From Xenoacremonium recifei (taxonomy: Eukaryota > Ascomycota > Sordariomycetes > Hypocreales > Nectriaceae), in the NCBI GenBank assembly GCA_012184525.1, contig WOFQ01000031.1:248001-312000 (forward strand): 64,000 nucleotides of DNA, in the 5' to 3' direction. Under the pieces are notes generated by a model. That model searched no databases. It had not been told where the DNA came from and saw nothing but the letters and a program-made list of their open reading frames with translations. Of the stretch, positions 11,865 through 22,625 are shown piece by piece (position 1 is the stretch's first letter; each line of letters starts with the position of its first letter). Both the position numbers and the translations under genes were made by a program.

Positions 11865-12933
11865 ATGGCACCGCAATTCGTCCTCGTCACCGGCGCCACG
11901 GGCTTCATCGGCGCTCACATCGTCGACAACCTCCTCTCTCGAGGCATCAGAGTCCGAGGCGCGACTCGATCTCTCGCCAAGGGAGATGCCATGATCAAGG
12001 CGCGCCCTCAATACGCCGGCAAACTTGAGTTTGTTCAGGTCGACGATTTTGAGAAACCGGGAGGTTTCGAAGAGGCTGTCAAGGGCGTCGATGGGGTAAT
12101 TCACACCGCTAGTGTAAGTCTACCGAACGAAATATTTGTCCTTGAGCTCACAGAATTGAATTTCAAAGCCATTCACCTACGACACTACGGACAATGAGAA
12201 AGAGCTCATTCTCCCAGCTATTAACGGCGTCCGTGCCGTAGTCGAAGCCGCTGCAACAAACACCGATATCAAGCGGGTCGTTATTACATCCTCCTTCGCC
12301 TCCGTCCTCGACGCAAACCGAAAAGCTCCCCCTTACTTTACATATACTGGTGCTGATTGGAACCCTCTCACATATGAGGAGTCTATCGATCCCGCTACAA
12401 GTGCAGTCATTGCATACCGAGGGTCAAAGAAATTCGCTGAGTTGGAAGCGTGGAACTTTGTCAAGGAAAAGAAGCCGAGCTTTGATATTGTAGCCCTCTG
12501 CCCACCCATGACCTTTGGGCCAGTTGTGCATCCCGTAGCTGGTGTTGACAAGCTAAACGAGTCCAATGCTATGCTCTGGAGGATTGCTACTGGAGCGAAA
12601 CCACTGCCAGTCTCTCGAGTTCCGTTCTGGATCGACGTGCGGGATCTAGCTATTGCTCATGCCGAGGCTCTATTAAGACCGGATGTAGGCGGCAAGCGAT
12701 ATATCCCTGCCTCGCCCGAACGGTTCTCGTACGGCCTGGCAGCTAAGATTATGGTGGAGGCTTTCCCAGAGCTGAGCTCGAAGGTGACCCAGGAGGACCA
12801 GTTTATTGATAGTAGCCACGGTCTCGATGGTGAGACTGCCGCTAAGGAGCTTGGCTATGAGTATCATCCTTTCAAGGAGACTGTTTGCGATCTAATTTCC
12901 CAAGCAATTTCGATGAACAAGGAGAATTCTTGA
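11865..12933 (+). CDS. Extended SDR, NAD(P)-dependent aldehyde/ketone reductase (Gre2/DFR-like)
   Basis: Exons 11865-12113 and 12169-12933 join to 337 residues. The dinucleotide-binding motif TGATGFIG lies at residues 9-16. The serine of VITSSFASV and the Y-x3-K of AYRGSKKFAE supply the catalytic residues. The overall layout matches the dihydroflavonol-4-reductase/Gre2 group, cytosolic enzymes that reduce small aldehydes and ketones, including methylglyoxal- and lactaldehyde-like compounds. The intron is 55 bp (GTAAGT...AAAG). The gene is divergent from the sugar porter and lies next to a zinc alcohol dehydrogenase in a sugar-acid gene group. A role in reducing the aldehyde released by the aldolase is possible but inferred. 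The start is a clear ATG in the context CAATATGGC. Confidence 0.88.
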
Positions 12934-13749
12934 TAGAAAAAAAAGGAAGTATGATTTAAGTTATATCATAACATATCACTATTTCTTAATACTAAAGCGG
13001 ATGACGTTTATGGCTTGTCATTGGCATTTTCTTTACAGTATTATGCACATTCAGAACCTGAAGCACATTGTATCTTCAATTCCGATACTAATGGATTGAG
13101 TAGTTCGTATTTGGTGCAAAGCAGGGATCTCTACCGATTAGAGCGTTCTGATGGTACGGAACCGGCATCTCGGGTCACAAGGCCAAGACTATCACAATGT
13201 CTACGTGTAGGATTGAGGCACCGCCGTAGTCTAAGCTTCCATCTCTCTAATAAAGTAACATCAGCTGAGACGTCCATATCGAAGGCCGTGGCGTGGCGGT
13301 AAGCGAACTCTCCACATGACTCGAGACCAGCTTTTTCTCCCCCGCTCCGTCGGAGCAAACACGACGCAACCGTCAGCTTCTCCAACGAAGTGGCGCTAAT
13401 GCCATGGATTCCCCAATTTCCCAACCCGAAACCCCCAGGGATAGCTGCAGCCGATTCCGAATCACCGAGGTAGGAGGGCAGCGACGGGGATAGGCGGCAT
13501 AGACAACCGCATCTCAACACCAGACACGTCGAGCACGAGGTATCGTGGAACGGGATAGGGATGGAGATTCGTGAGTCGTGGCTGTAAGACTTTTTCCAAG
13601 ATGGGTCTGAAGACCGGTCTCCTGTCTAGGACCTGGAGCTCTGCTTTTACTGGCAGTATATGAGCTCTTCCGACAAAGTAGCGAACTACAACAACTCTCG
13701 GCCCTCGTTCAGAATCCCTACCTCAAAGACGAAGTCATAGATCGCCAAG
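12934..13749. other. Intergenic stretch between reductase and alcohol dehydrogenase
   Basis: No gene is visible. It contains the SDR 3' region and the promoter of the alcohol dehydrogenase, with a TATA-like TATATGAG near 13656. Confidence 0.5.
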
Positions 13750-15046
13750 ATGTATCCTGAGACGTTCGAAGGCTTTGCTATCCAGTCCGCTGACAAGTGG
13801 AATAGCCCCAAGCGATACGAAGTATGTACTCACCCTAACTGCACCTTGGATTCTCGCTGACAATTTGACAGTTCAAGCCCAAACCCTTCGGCGACTACGA
13901 TATCGACGTAAAGATCATTGCTTGCGGTGTCTGCGGCTCCGATGTTCATACTGCGACGGGAGGATGGGGAAACAAGATCTGGCCTGTCGTCCCCGGTCAT
14001 GGTGAGCAGAGAGGAAGCCCATGCCTTAAGTAGGAAATCTTCTCGCTAACAGGCAATGCTTCAGAGATCATTGGCCATGCCGTCAAGGTCGGCCCCAAGG
14101 TCACGACCATCAAGGTTGGAGACCGGGTTGGAGTCGGTGCTCAAATCCGGGCCTGTTTAGACTGTGACACTTGCAAGGAGGATAACGAGACCTACTGCAA
14201 GCAGCAGCAAGGTGAAATGCCTCTGTCTCTCTATTTGTCCGAACCAAACTGACAAGAACCACAGACACATATGCTTCAGTCTACCCCGATGGCACCATTG
14301 CTCATGGCGGCTACTCCTCGCACATTCGAGCCCATGAACACTTCACATTCCCTATCCCCGATGGCCTCCAGACTGAGCTCGTTGCTCCCATGCTCTGCGC
14401 CGGTCTGACTGCATACTCTCCTCTCGTACGAAACGGAGTTGGCCCCGGCAAGAAGGTTGGCATCCTAGGAATGTAAGTCATGATGCTGCTCTATAAGGTG
14501 ATTCTCAAAACCACTAACATAACTCCTAGCGGAGGAATTGGTCACTTTGGTGTCCTCTTCGCTAAAGCTCTGGGCGCAACCACCTACGCCATCTCCCGAT
14601 CCCGTTCTAAGGAAGACGACGCCGTGAAGATGGGCGCCGACGGCTTCATCGCCACCAAGGAGGAGGATTGGGCGAAGCCCCATGAGATGACTTTCGACTT
14701 CATCCTCAGCACCGCTTCCTCAGACGAGGGCTTCGACCTCGCTCCCTACCTGTCCCTGCTCAAGACTCACGGACGCTTCATTGCTGTTGGGCTACCCGAG
14801 GGCGCAGGCTGGCAGATCCGACCTCAGAGCTTGCTGTCCAACGGGTGCCTGATTGGCAGCAGCCACTTGGGAAGCCGTAAGGAGACGCTTGAGATGCTGA
14901 AGTTGGCAGAGGAGAAGGGTATTAAGAGCTGGGTTGAGACGATTTCGGTTAGCGAGGAGGGTGTTGGAAAGGCGTTGGAGCGAGTGCACAAGGGGGACGT
15001 GCGATATCGCTTTACCCTTGTGGACTACGAGAAGCAGTTCCAATAA
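13750..15046 (+). CDS. Zinc-dependent NADP alcohol dehydrogenase (cinnamyl-alcohol/Adh6 type)
   Basis: Five exons (13750-13821, 13872-14001, 14065-14211, 14265-14472, 14530-15046) encode 357 residues of the medium-chain dehydrogenase family. The catalytic zinc ligands are in CGVCGSDVH and PGHEIIGH, with a third cysteine in MLCAGLTAY. The structural zinc site is the four-cysteine loop around CLDCDTCKEDNETYC. The Rossmann motif is GIGGIGHFG, split by the last intron. Family members reduce a broad range of aldehydes with NADPH. Its position between the extended SDR and the keto-deoxy acid aldolase suggests it could reduce the aldolase product (L-glyceraldehyde or L-lactaldehyde), but this is only context. 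All four introns are 43-63 bp, with standard borders. Confidence 0.92.
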
Positions 15047-15254
15047 ATCTGGATAGACAAAGAAGAATAGAACACCCATATTGAAGAAGACTTTTGGCCC
15101 CTTCGCAGGATCCAGACGATATGTATATGTGTCCACCTTCAAGGGGAACCTTCATAGGAAGGGGCGCAAATGTGAACGAGGTGATTGACATGAAGATGGA
15201 GTTTTATCTAGTCATTGAATCCAAGTATCCTCTCTATTCCGGAAGCGCGACTCA
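15047..15254. other. Convergent 3' ends of alcohol dehydrogenase and aldolase genes
   Basis: A 208-bp spacer holds both 3' untranslated regions. Nothing else is seen. Confidence 0.5.
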
Positions 15255-16232
15255 TCATGCCTTGACGCCAAAGTCTGGCAAATTCTCCTCCACCTCCATC
15301 ATCGAAGCCACATCCGCATACAACGCCTCCTTCTTCCCCTCTGCCAAAGCCGGCATAGGTCCTCTCGGAATGCCCCCATAGCCACACCACTTGTCCAAAA
15401 TGGCCTTGAAACCAGGAATCGCCCGTTTTGTCAGCTCCCAATCCGCCTTTGCTAGATGGAGTTGCGCCTTCATCGCCTTCTCTCGCTTCCCCTGAATGGA
15501 CAGGTTGTATACGTTGACGCAAGCTCGCGGGAACACATTCGCGGCTCCGACGATGGCTCCGCTGCCGCCAACCTCAACTGATGGCGTGATGAAGTCGGCG
15601 ACACCTGAAAAGGCGAAGTATGGTGTGGAAGACGATAAGGGGAAGACTTCGGAGACGGGAGATGTTGCTTCAGCAACTCGCGCGAGCTTGCCAACGCTGC
15701 CGCAGGTAAATTTGGTGCCAACAATGTTGGGATGTTGCGCCAGTTTGATCAGCTGGTCAGAATCGAGGTCGATTCCGGCAACGGCTCCAGGATAGTTGTA
15801 GATCACGACGGGTAGCGGACTCTTGTTGGCCACGCTGACGAAGAAGTCTTCGATCGTTGGGCCGTCCATGGCCCATTTGAAGAAACTCGGGACCATCACG
15901 AGAACCGCATCTCCTCCCGCATTTGCAGCATCTTGACACAGACGAAGGGTTCCCTGGATGGATTGATCCGAGGCGCCAACGATAATAGGGAGCTCGTTGA
16001 AACCCGCATCGTCGAGCGCTGTTCTCGTCACTCTTGTAACTTCGGCTCGCTCTTCGGGTGTGAGGTAAACAGCTTCGCCATTGGAACCGTTCGTCACAAT
16101 GCCTGCAACTCCGGCTTTTGCAAGGCGAACAGCATGTTTGCCAATGACGGCCTTATCAAGCTGCTCGTCGCTTCCGTTGGCGAAGAAGACCTGGGTCGGC
16201 GCGTAGATGCCAGGACGTAATGACTTTGGCAT
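15255..16232 (-). CDS. lga1: DapA-family 2-keto-3-deoxy-sugar-acid aldolase (Lga1/GaaC-like)
   Basis: This is an intronless 325-residue TIM-barrel protein of the dihydrodipicolinate synthase family. The best fit is the fungal 2-keto-3-deoxy-L-galactonate aldolase, which splits its substrate into pyruvate and L-glyceraldehyde. The Schiff-base lysine is in NIVGTKFTCGS, and the proton-relay tyrosine is in VVIYNYPGA. The substrate loop GSNGEAVYLTPEER is typical of the family. The gene is divergent from the dehydratase that makes this kind of substrate, through a 681-bp promoter. That pairing strongly supports a catabolic aldolase over lysine biosynthesis, which fungi do not carry out by the DapA route. 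The L-fuconate series (giving L-lactaldehyde) or another keto-deoxy acid remains possible. Confidence 0.87.
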   Translation of the reverse strand: MPKSLRPGIYAPTQVFFANGSDEQLDKAVIGKHAVRLAKAGVAGIVTNGSNGEAVYLTPEERAEVTRVTRTALDDAGFNELPIIVGASDQSIQGTLRLCQDAANAGGDAVLVMVPSFFKWAMDGPTIEDFFVSVANKSPLPVVIYNYPGAVAGIDLDSDQLIKLAQHPNIVGTKFTCGSVGKLARVAEATSPVSEVFPLSSSTPYFAFSGVADFITPSVEVGGSGAIVGAANVFPRACVNVYNLSIQGKREKAMKAQLHLAKADWELTKRAIPGFKAILDKWCGYGGIPRGPMPALAEGKKEALYADVASMMEVEENLPDFGVKA

Positions 16233-16913
16233 GATGGCGGTGTTTTTGATGTGATCAAAGGTGATTTGGTCAGTAGGAGAAGAAAGAGGCTTGCGAGAGC
16301 ATCAAAGACAACTCATCGCGTCAGGGTAACCCGCCGAACGCGGTCCATGGTCTGCCGTCTGACCCCATAGGATTGACTCGCTTCATTGTGTTCGCGATGA
16401 TGCAACCCGACTTCGGCAGCATCTCTAGCGATAACAGTTCCGCGTTGCCGCCCCCAAAGACGAAGCTGCATCCTGAGCATCACGAGGATCCTGCTATTGG
16501 CCAATCACTCGCTCGAGTCAGACACGACTGGGTGCCAACTAGGAGAGTCGGCGGGGGGAGGCGGCAACTCCACCAGGAATGCCACTTCGCGGCCAGGTTT
16601 AGCGTCTCGTGATGGTGGCAAGGGCGAGCTTCTCCGCAGTCCCCCGCGTGTCAGCGGATCGTCCAGGAGTCGTGATTCGCGGGGCAAAGCGGCTTCGGTT
16701 TACCGCTGAAGCCAAAGACGGGTTTCTCTCTCGGGGTCCGTGGGGGCTGTGGTGGAGGATGTGTGCTTCCCAGCTTGTGTGGAGTGACGATCATGCGCTC
16801 CGAGCCATAACAGCTTCATGAGGGCCTTTTCTTCTCTGTTCTACCAAATTTTGAGACCTCTTGTTGTGCTTGAAATCTGAAACCACCGGAATTTCGACAG
16901 GAACACCGTCGCA
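16233..16913. promoter_or_regulatory. Bidirectional promoter of aldolase and dehydratase genes with CreA-type sites
   Basis: The two start codons are 681 bp apart and divergent. Three GCGGGG matches to SYGGRG occur at 16551-16556 (+), 16642-16647 (-) and 16679-16684 (+). A CCAAT box pair (ATTGGCCAAT) lies near 16496-16505. A partial TCCACCA resembling the reported galacturonate-response element is near 16569, but it does not match fully. Confidence 0.55.
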
Positions 16914-18453
16914 ATGGGTTCCCTCTCAGTACTGACAGTACACGATGTGTTGATCGAGTCCTTTGAAGTCACGGATATCCGATTTCCTACCAGTCTCGAT
17001 GGTGTTGGTTCCGATGCCATGCACGTTGGCACCAACGGATCACATCCGTACATCCGACTGAAGACGAACCGAGAAGGTCTCCTGGGAGAGGGAATTGTAC
17101 GTGGCGATATACATTTCGCATAATTGCAATTTACTAATATCCTATGTGACAGGCATTCAGCAATGGACGCGGAAGCGAACTGGTCTGCATGGCCCTCGAA
17201 ATCTTCGGCAAGCGGGTAGTAGGGAAGACAATGCACGAGTTGACCCGCGACATGGGCAAGACCTGGCGGTACATGGTCGCCGATTCGCAATACCGATGGA
17301 TCGGACCTGAGAAGAGTGTCACCCATCTCGCAGTCGCTGGCGTGCTCAATGCTGTCTGGGATCTCTGGGGCAAGATCCTCGGAAAGCCAGTCTGGCAGAT
17401 TGTCTGTGACATGACTCCGGAAGAGGTTGTCCGTTGTATCGACTTCCGATATATAACGGATGTTATCACTCCCGAGGAGAGCATTGAGATGCTCAAGAAG
17501 ACCCAGAAGAACAAGGAGTCTCGTGTGCAGGAGGCGATGGAGAACAAGGCAGTCCCTGCGTACACCACTTCACCAGGATGGCTGGCCTTCTCCGGCGACC
17601 GCATGAGGGAGGTTCTGGAGGAGACCATTGCTGCTGGCTACACCGTGTTCAAGTTCAAGGTTGGAACGAGCATCGAGGCCGATCGGGAGCGATTGTCTGC
17701 TGTTCGAGAGGTTCTAGGTTACGACAAGGGCCACCAGATCATGATCGACGCCAACCAGGTAAATCCCCATACCAGCTGCTCTCCCTCCTCTGGAAGCTAA
17801 CCAGTCGTCAGGTCTGGAGCGTCCCGCAAGCAATCGAGTACATGAAGCACCTTGTCGAGTTCAAGCCCGTCTTCATCGAAGAGCCCACGAACCCCGACGA
17901 CGTTCTCGGCCACGCCGCCATCCGCAAGGCGCTCAAGCCATACGGTGTTGGTGTCGCCACTGGTGAAGCTGCACAAAATCGAGTCACATTCAAGCAGCTC
18001 CTCCAGGCGGAAGCGACCGACGTTGCCCAAATCGACGCTGTCCGTTTGGGTAGCGTCAACGAGTGCTTGGTAAGTCCTCGAGTTTGCAACCTTGATCGTG
18101 CATGCGCTAATTGTCCATAGGCCGTCATGCTTATGGCCCTCAAGTTCAACGTCCCTTGCGTCCCCCATAACGGTGCTATGGGCCTGACAGAGCTCACATC
18201 TCACCTGAGCATCATCGACTATATCGCGATAAGTGGCCGAAAATCGATGCTAGAGTTCGCCGACAGCCACCGTGAGAACTTGAAGCACCCCTCAGAAGTA
18301 AGGGATGCTCACTACGTAACACCGCTTGCTCCGGGTTACTCGATGGGGTACACTGAGGGTGTGCTCGAAAAGTACACATACCCCAACGGAACTTTCTGGT
18401 CGAGTGATATTGGGCAGCAGATCATTGCTCAACCCACCGGTGGAGAACTATAG
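16914..18453 (+). CDS. lgd1: Enolase-superfamily sugar-acid dehydratase (L-galactonate / L-fuconate type)
   Basis: Exons 16914-17096, 17153-17758, 17812-18069 and 18121-18453 give 459 residues. The enzyme is expected to dehydrate a hexonate to its 2-keto-3-deoxy derivative with Mg2+. The mandelate-racemase-like barrel shows KFKVG with the catalytic lysine, metal ligands in MIDANQ, FIEEP and VATGE, and the histidine in PHNGAMGL. Long family blocks such as SDAMH, GRGSELV, WRYMVADSQ and RCIDFRYITDVITPEE are characteristic of L-galactonate (Lgd1/GaaB) and L-fuconate (ENOSF1-like) dehydratases, which are close relatives. The aldolase is head to head with it, and the Zn2Cys6 regulator is tail to tail with only 111 bp between. 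From memory, the residues after the metal glutamate and around the final histidine differ from textbook Lgd1, so the exact substrate is open. Confidence 0.88.
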
Positions 18454-18564
18454 ATTCCCTGTAACCCATAGAAATAAAGGCGTTGGTTTCTTCCTCGATT
18501 AGGCCTCGCGGTGGTCTTGTTGCGGGTTTCTTCGAAAGTCCGCAAATGTGACAACTGTCAAATT

Positions 18565-20600
18565 TTAAACACGAGATAGTATTCGTTGTTTCCTTTGTAC
18601 ATCTTCTAATATCGATACAACGGCCTCGAGACTGGAGAAAGCCCATGGCCGTATGTTGTTGATCGCCACACTTTGCAGTTCGTCGATATCGGGAACCAAG
18701 TGTCGCAAGTCGGGGTTGAGTGAGGCCAAAGTCAAGACCACAATTGCCCCCAAAGAGCTAGAAAAAGTTAGCGAAAAGTACTGCAAGAGAATTCCAGAGT
18801 TCATACGATAACGAAAACGTCCACGTGTACTGACTTGGCCTGCAGAGGACTTGGGTCGTGTTGTGGATGTAATATCGGCAGCTTTCGATGCAAAGCGCGG
18901 CTTTCTCAATCATGGAATCCGATATTCGTTCCAGCCCATGCGAGACGATGTAGAGCAGAAATGGCCTGTAAATAATATGACGTGCTGCAAAGTATCGAAT
19001 GCGCAAAATGTGTTCGCGATCATTTGATTCGATTGCCGGGGATCCCGCTCCCAGCATGGGACGAAATGCCTCGGGAATCGAGGAGTGCCATGTTTCTAAC
19101 TGCGCATGGAGTTCATCGCATACTGCTATCATTGAAGAAACGTCATGGATCGAAAAATCGTCGTTTGCCCTGAGTGTGGCTGGTGAGAGCGTCAGGACAT
19201 TTTTCTTGCTGGGGTAGAGCGAGTTATGAATCCGGTTCAACAAGCGACGGACCGAGATCTCGGCTAGGAAACAGGTGGACTGCATCAACCCCAGATTGGT
19301 ACAGCTTGGGAGGCTGATTTCGTCTGTCAGCTGCTGGAGCGCGCTTCTCGGGAGCTCAAGTTCGGCCAACCGGTCACATTCTACGAGAAAACAGGACCAG
19401 AAAAGTCGAATGATGCTCTCTCTCGAATCTCGCGCATCTTCTCTCGCATCGATTCTACGGAATCATTAGCAGACAACGATGTAGGTAGACGTTTGAACAC
19501 ATACCCGGAAAGTTTGAACTGAAGTATAGCCGAAGCAGAGTAAATAAGCCGCCAACTTTGCAGGGGCCGTACGATGTACGCAAAGTATACACTCGCTAAT
19601 ACAAGCGCTTGTGGTAGTAAAATACTGTATGAGAAAGACCATGACGATAGGGAGATTAACGTTGGCAAGGCAAACTGCATGAACCGCATGCCGGGAGGGG
19701 ACGTGTTGAAAGCATCAGGGTCTAGGGGGGCAGATGCGGCGCTACCGAGGGCAAATATGACCATGCAAAAAGCTGACTCAAGGCTTGAATCTGGTCCAGT
19801 CTCCCAGAATTGAGTATACACGTCGTGAAACTCATCCTGGTCTAGGATGGGGTGATTGTGGTGAGCAGTTGAGAAAAAGGTCGAGACTAGTTCATCTGCC
19901 TCATCCCTTGAAATCTCGATTGAAGGCCTTTCCATCGGCCACTTGTCGAACGAAAGCTCCGGGGGTAGATGACTCCTCGACTCCAGCAAGAAGAAGAGGT
20001 CTGTTGGATATTCACCAATTAAAGCCTTCATTGCCGGTAAGCTGAGAAGGTAACTGGACGAAGTCTTGTGTTTGACAGGGATGGTCAAAGGAGGAAGATT
20101 GGGAAGGTCGGACGACACTTCAAGGCCAGTCAAGGACCAAGGGGTGAAGGGGACGCCAACTCCTGACTGAACACCCGTCATGGGGACCGAAGAATGACTC
20201 TGAGGAGAGGTTTCGCTGAGCCCATGAGACCCTGGGCCATGATTGTCGGATGACAACGCCGCAATCCTTTCTGACTGAGCTTCAAGGAGAGCCTCAATGT
20301 CTCGGAGGCGATTCAGGATCTCACGACTGCCTCCCGAGGTATCAATTCTGGGATGCTGTGAGTAAACGGCGAAATAAATAGCAGTCCAAGAACTACCTCT
20401 GAGAAGGCAGATCGTCATATTGGCAATCAACCTCAAGCTCTACGCAGTTTGAGCATGCCGGCTTGCGAGCATCACATCTCCGTTTGCTAGGGGCATGTCG
20501 AGTCAGTGCTTGATGGAGGGGCATCTCAAGGACGAGCTTCAACTCACCGGCTGCGACAGAAATTGCACGCCAATGCCACGCGTTTGCGATTGTAGCTCAT
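18565..20600 (-). CDS. Zn2Cys6 transcription factor, candidate cluster regulator
   Basis: Five exons (20600-20548, 20486-20397, 20347-19505, 19454-18807, 18757-18565) join to 608 residues. The zinc cluster is assembled across two introns and reads CX2CX6CX6CX2CX6C, beginning ACNFCRSRKRRC. A likely dimerisation helix follows (SREILNRLRDIEALLEAQSERI). The fungal transcription factor domain covers about residues 200-500, with the conserved IIRLFWSCFLVECDRLAELELPRS motif that only appears once the intron 19504-19455 is removed. All introns are 49-61 bp. The gene ends 111 bp from the stop of the sugar-acid dehydratase, suggesting it controls that pathway. This is positional inference. The other side is a divergent promoter with three CACGTG boxes. 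Confidence 0.9.
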
Positions 20601-20927
20601 CTCGCGCGTCTCTTGACGGCCTTGACCGTAATTGGAGCCCTCATGAATAGAAGAGAAGTCCAAGATGCGATGGAAGAGAAGGTTGACCCTTGGCTTAACA
20701 CGGCGTGGCGGGAGGGGCCGGGTGTCAGCTGACCACGTGCAGAAACACGTGATCTCAAGCGCTCGTCACTAATATTTGACTAAGGCGTGCGCATCACGTG
20801 AATACGTCACATTTTGCTTCTCAACGCTTTCTCTGCTTTGATGCCAGCATCCCACGATCCTTGTCTGCTCGAGTCCTGTCCCTCTCAGGAAACGTGTTTC
20901 CGTGGCGACATCGTCCACCCTCCTACT
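20601..20927. promoter_or_regulatory. Divergent promoter with three CACGTG (E-box) palindromes
   Basis: CACGTG occurs at 20734-20739, 20746-20751 and 20795-20800 between the regulator and the phosphoesterase. Such palindromes bind bHLH factors in fungi. An upstream in-frame ATG at 20841 could extend the downstream protein by 29 residues. Confidence 0.5.
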
Positions 20928-22609
20928 ATGGCTGTTGTCACGGATCTGACCGTTTGCTTCTCTCCGACAGGTTCTCTCTCCACCTGCGAACAGGGCCCGC
21001 GAATATGGCACCGCATAGAGAAAGAGCTCTACCTACATCAATCTCAGCAGAGTGCATGGCTGTATGTAGCGCAAGCATGCGAGGAAGAGCTTACAGCCGA
21101 GGACCTGCTGGTTATGGATATCAGACTCGGCGATCGGCCTTCCAACCCTAGCTCAGATGATTCATGGGTGAGTCGACCTGGCGGAATTTGGGTGCTAAGA
21201 AGCAAGTACTCTGGCACGATTGATCAGGTCGTGACAGAGGTGGACGTTCTCTTTGGTACAGATGCCGTTGACCCACGACCACAATGGTCTCTTATACCAT
21301 TGTCGCTCCAACTTAACGGTCCGTCTAAGATACCTGTTGCAAGACTTAGCGTACTACACGGCAGGGCCAAGCCCGGACCAGGTGCTCGGGTGGCTTTAAG
21401 AGTCAGGGAGGATGGCAAATTCAAGATTGTCCAGATCTCTGACACACACATGGTTACTGGTGTCGGGGTATGCAAAGATGCTATTGATGCCCATGGCAGA
21501 TATCTGCCAGAGAGCGAGGCTGACCCACTGACGGTTGACTTCATTGGAAGGATCTTAGATGTTGAGAAACCAGACCTTGTGATTCTCACTGGAGATCAGT
21601 TGCACCACGACGTCCTCGATAGTAAATCCGCCCTTTTCAAGGTGGTTGCTCCTATAATCGAGCGTTCCATCCCATTCGCAGCCGTCTTTGGCAATCATGA
21701 TAGTGAGGGCACCTACGCATTATCACGTGAGTAAATTCTTTTATAAGGTAGCTGGTATGAATAGCGGCGATCGACGACACACCCAATCGTAAATGCTGCA
21801 GACTGCTCTATCCCTCAAGATAATTATGTATTACCTGATAAGCTGGGTCTAAGGAATGATAGCTGTTTATTCCTGCTGACTGAATTACAGGCACGGCACA
21901 GATGTCGATACTTCAGGGCCTGCCTTTTAGCCTCTGCGAGTCAGGTCCAGAGCATGTCGACGGCATAGGCAACTTCTACCTTCAGGTCCTAGCTCCCCCG
22001 CCGTCACAGCTCCCGTTATCGACTTTATATTTCCTGGATTCGCACGGTAACATACCGAGCAAGACACACAATCCCGACTATGACCCTATCAAGCAAAGCC
22101 AAATTGACTGGTTCACGGAGACTTCTCAAATCGCGCGTGAGAAAAACGGTAACGACAACCGCTTTCATCTTTCGCTAGCTTTCCTACACATTCCTCTTCC
22201 CGAGTTCCGTGACCGCAACCTTAGTATACGCAACGGCCACCGGAGGGAACCAACTGAGAGTCCTAGCTGCAATTCCCATTTCTACGAAGCGTTGGTCAAA
22301 GGTGGCGTATCAGCGCTAGGCTGCGGGCACGATCACACGAACGACTTTTGCGCTCTGCTGCCACAACAAACGCAGCAGAATGGCGACAAAACCTCTTGGC
22401 CTGGCCCTTGGCTTTGCTATGCAGGGAGCTGTGGGTTTGGGGCATATGGTTCGTATGACGAAGAACGAATACACCGAAGAGCGCGGGGTTGGGAAATTGA
22501 TACGAATACCGGGAGTTTGCTGACTTGGATGCGGCACGAATATGGGAAGGATAGAGTTGATGAGCTGGTACTTGTGAAAAGTGGAGCGGTGGTTGGTCCT
22601 CTGGGATGA
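20928..22609 (+). CDS. Calcineurin-like metallophosphoesterase (Dcr2/PAP29-like)
   Basis: Exons 20928-21726 and 21891-22609 give 505 residues. The dinuclear metal motifs of the calcineurin superfamily are present in order: DTHM, GDQLHHD, GNHDSEG and GCGHDHTND. The arrangement matches the Dcr2/purple acid phosphatase 29-like branch, whose yeast member is a phosphatase linked to the unfolded-protein response and cell-cycle start. The start at 20928 was preferred for its A(-3)/G(+4) context. An in-frame ATG at 20841 is an alternative. The intron of 164 bp is longer than most here. No clear signal peptide or membrane segment is visible, unlike yeast Dcr2, so location is uncertain. Confidence 0.85.
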
Positions 22610-22625
22610 AGACAGACGCTATGTA

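Noticed and set aside
16560..16580. Possible galacturonate-response element in the aldolase/dehydratase promoter
   Set aside because: Only the TCCACCA half matches the reported consensus. The AAT end is missing.
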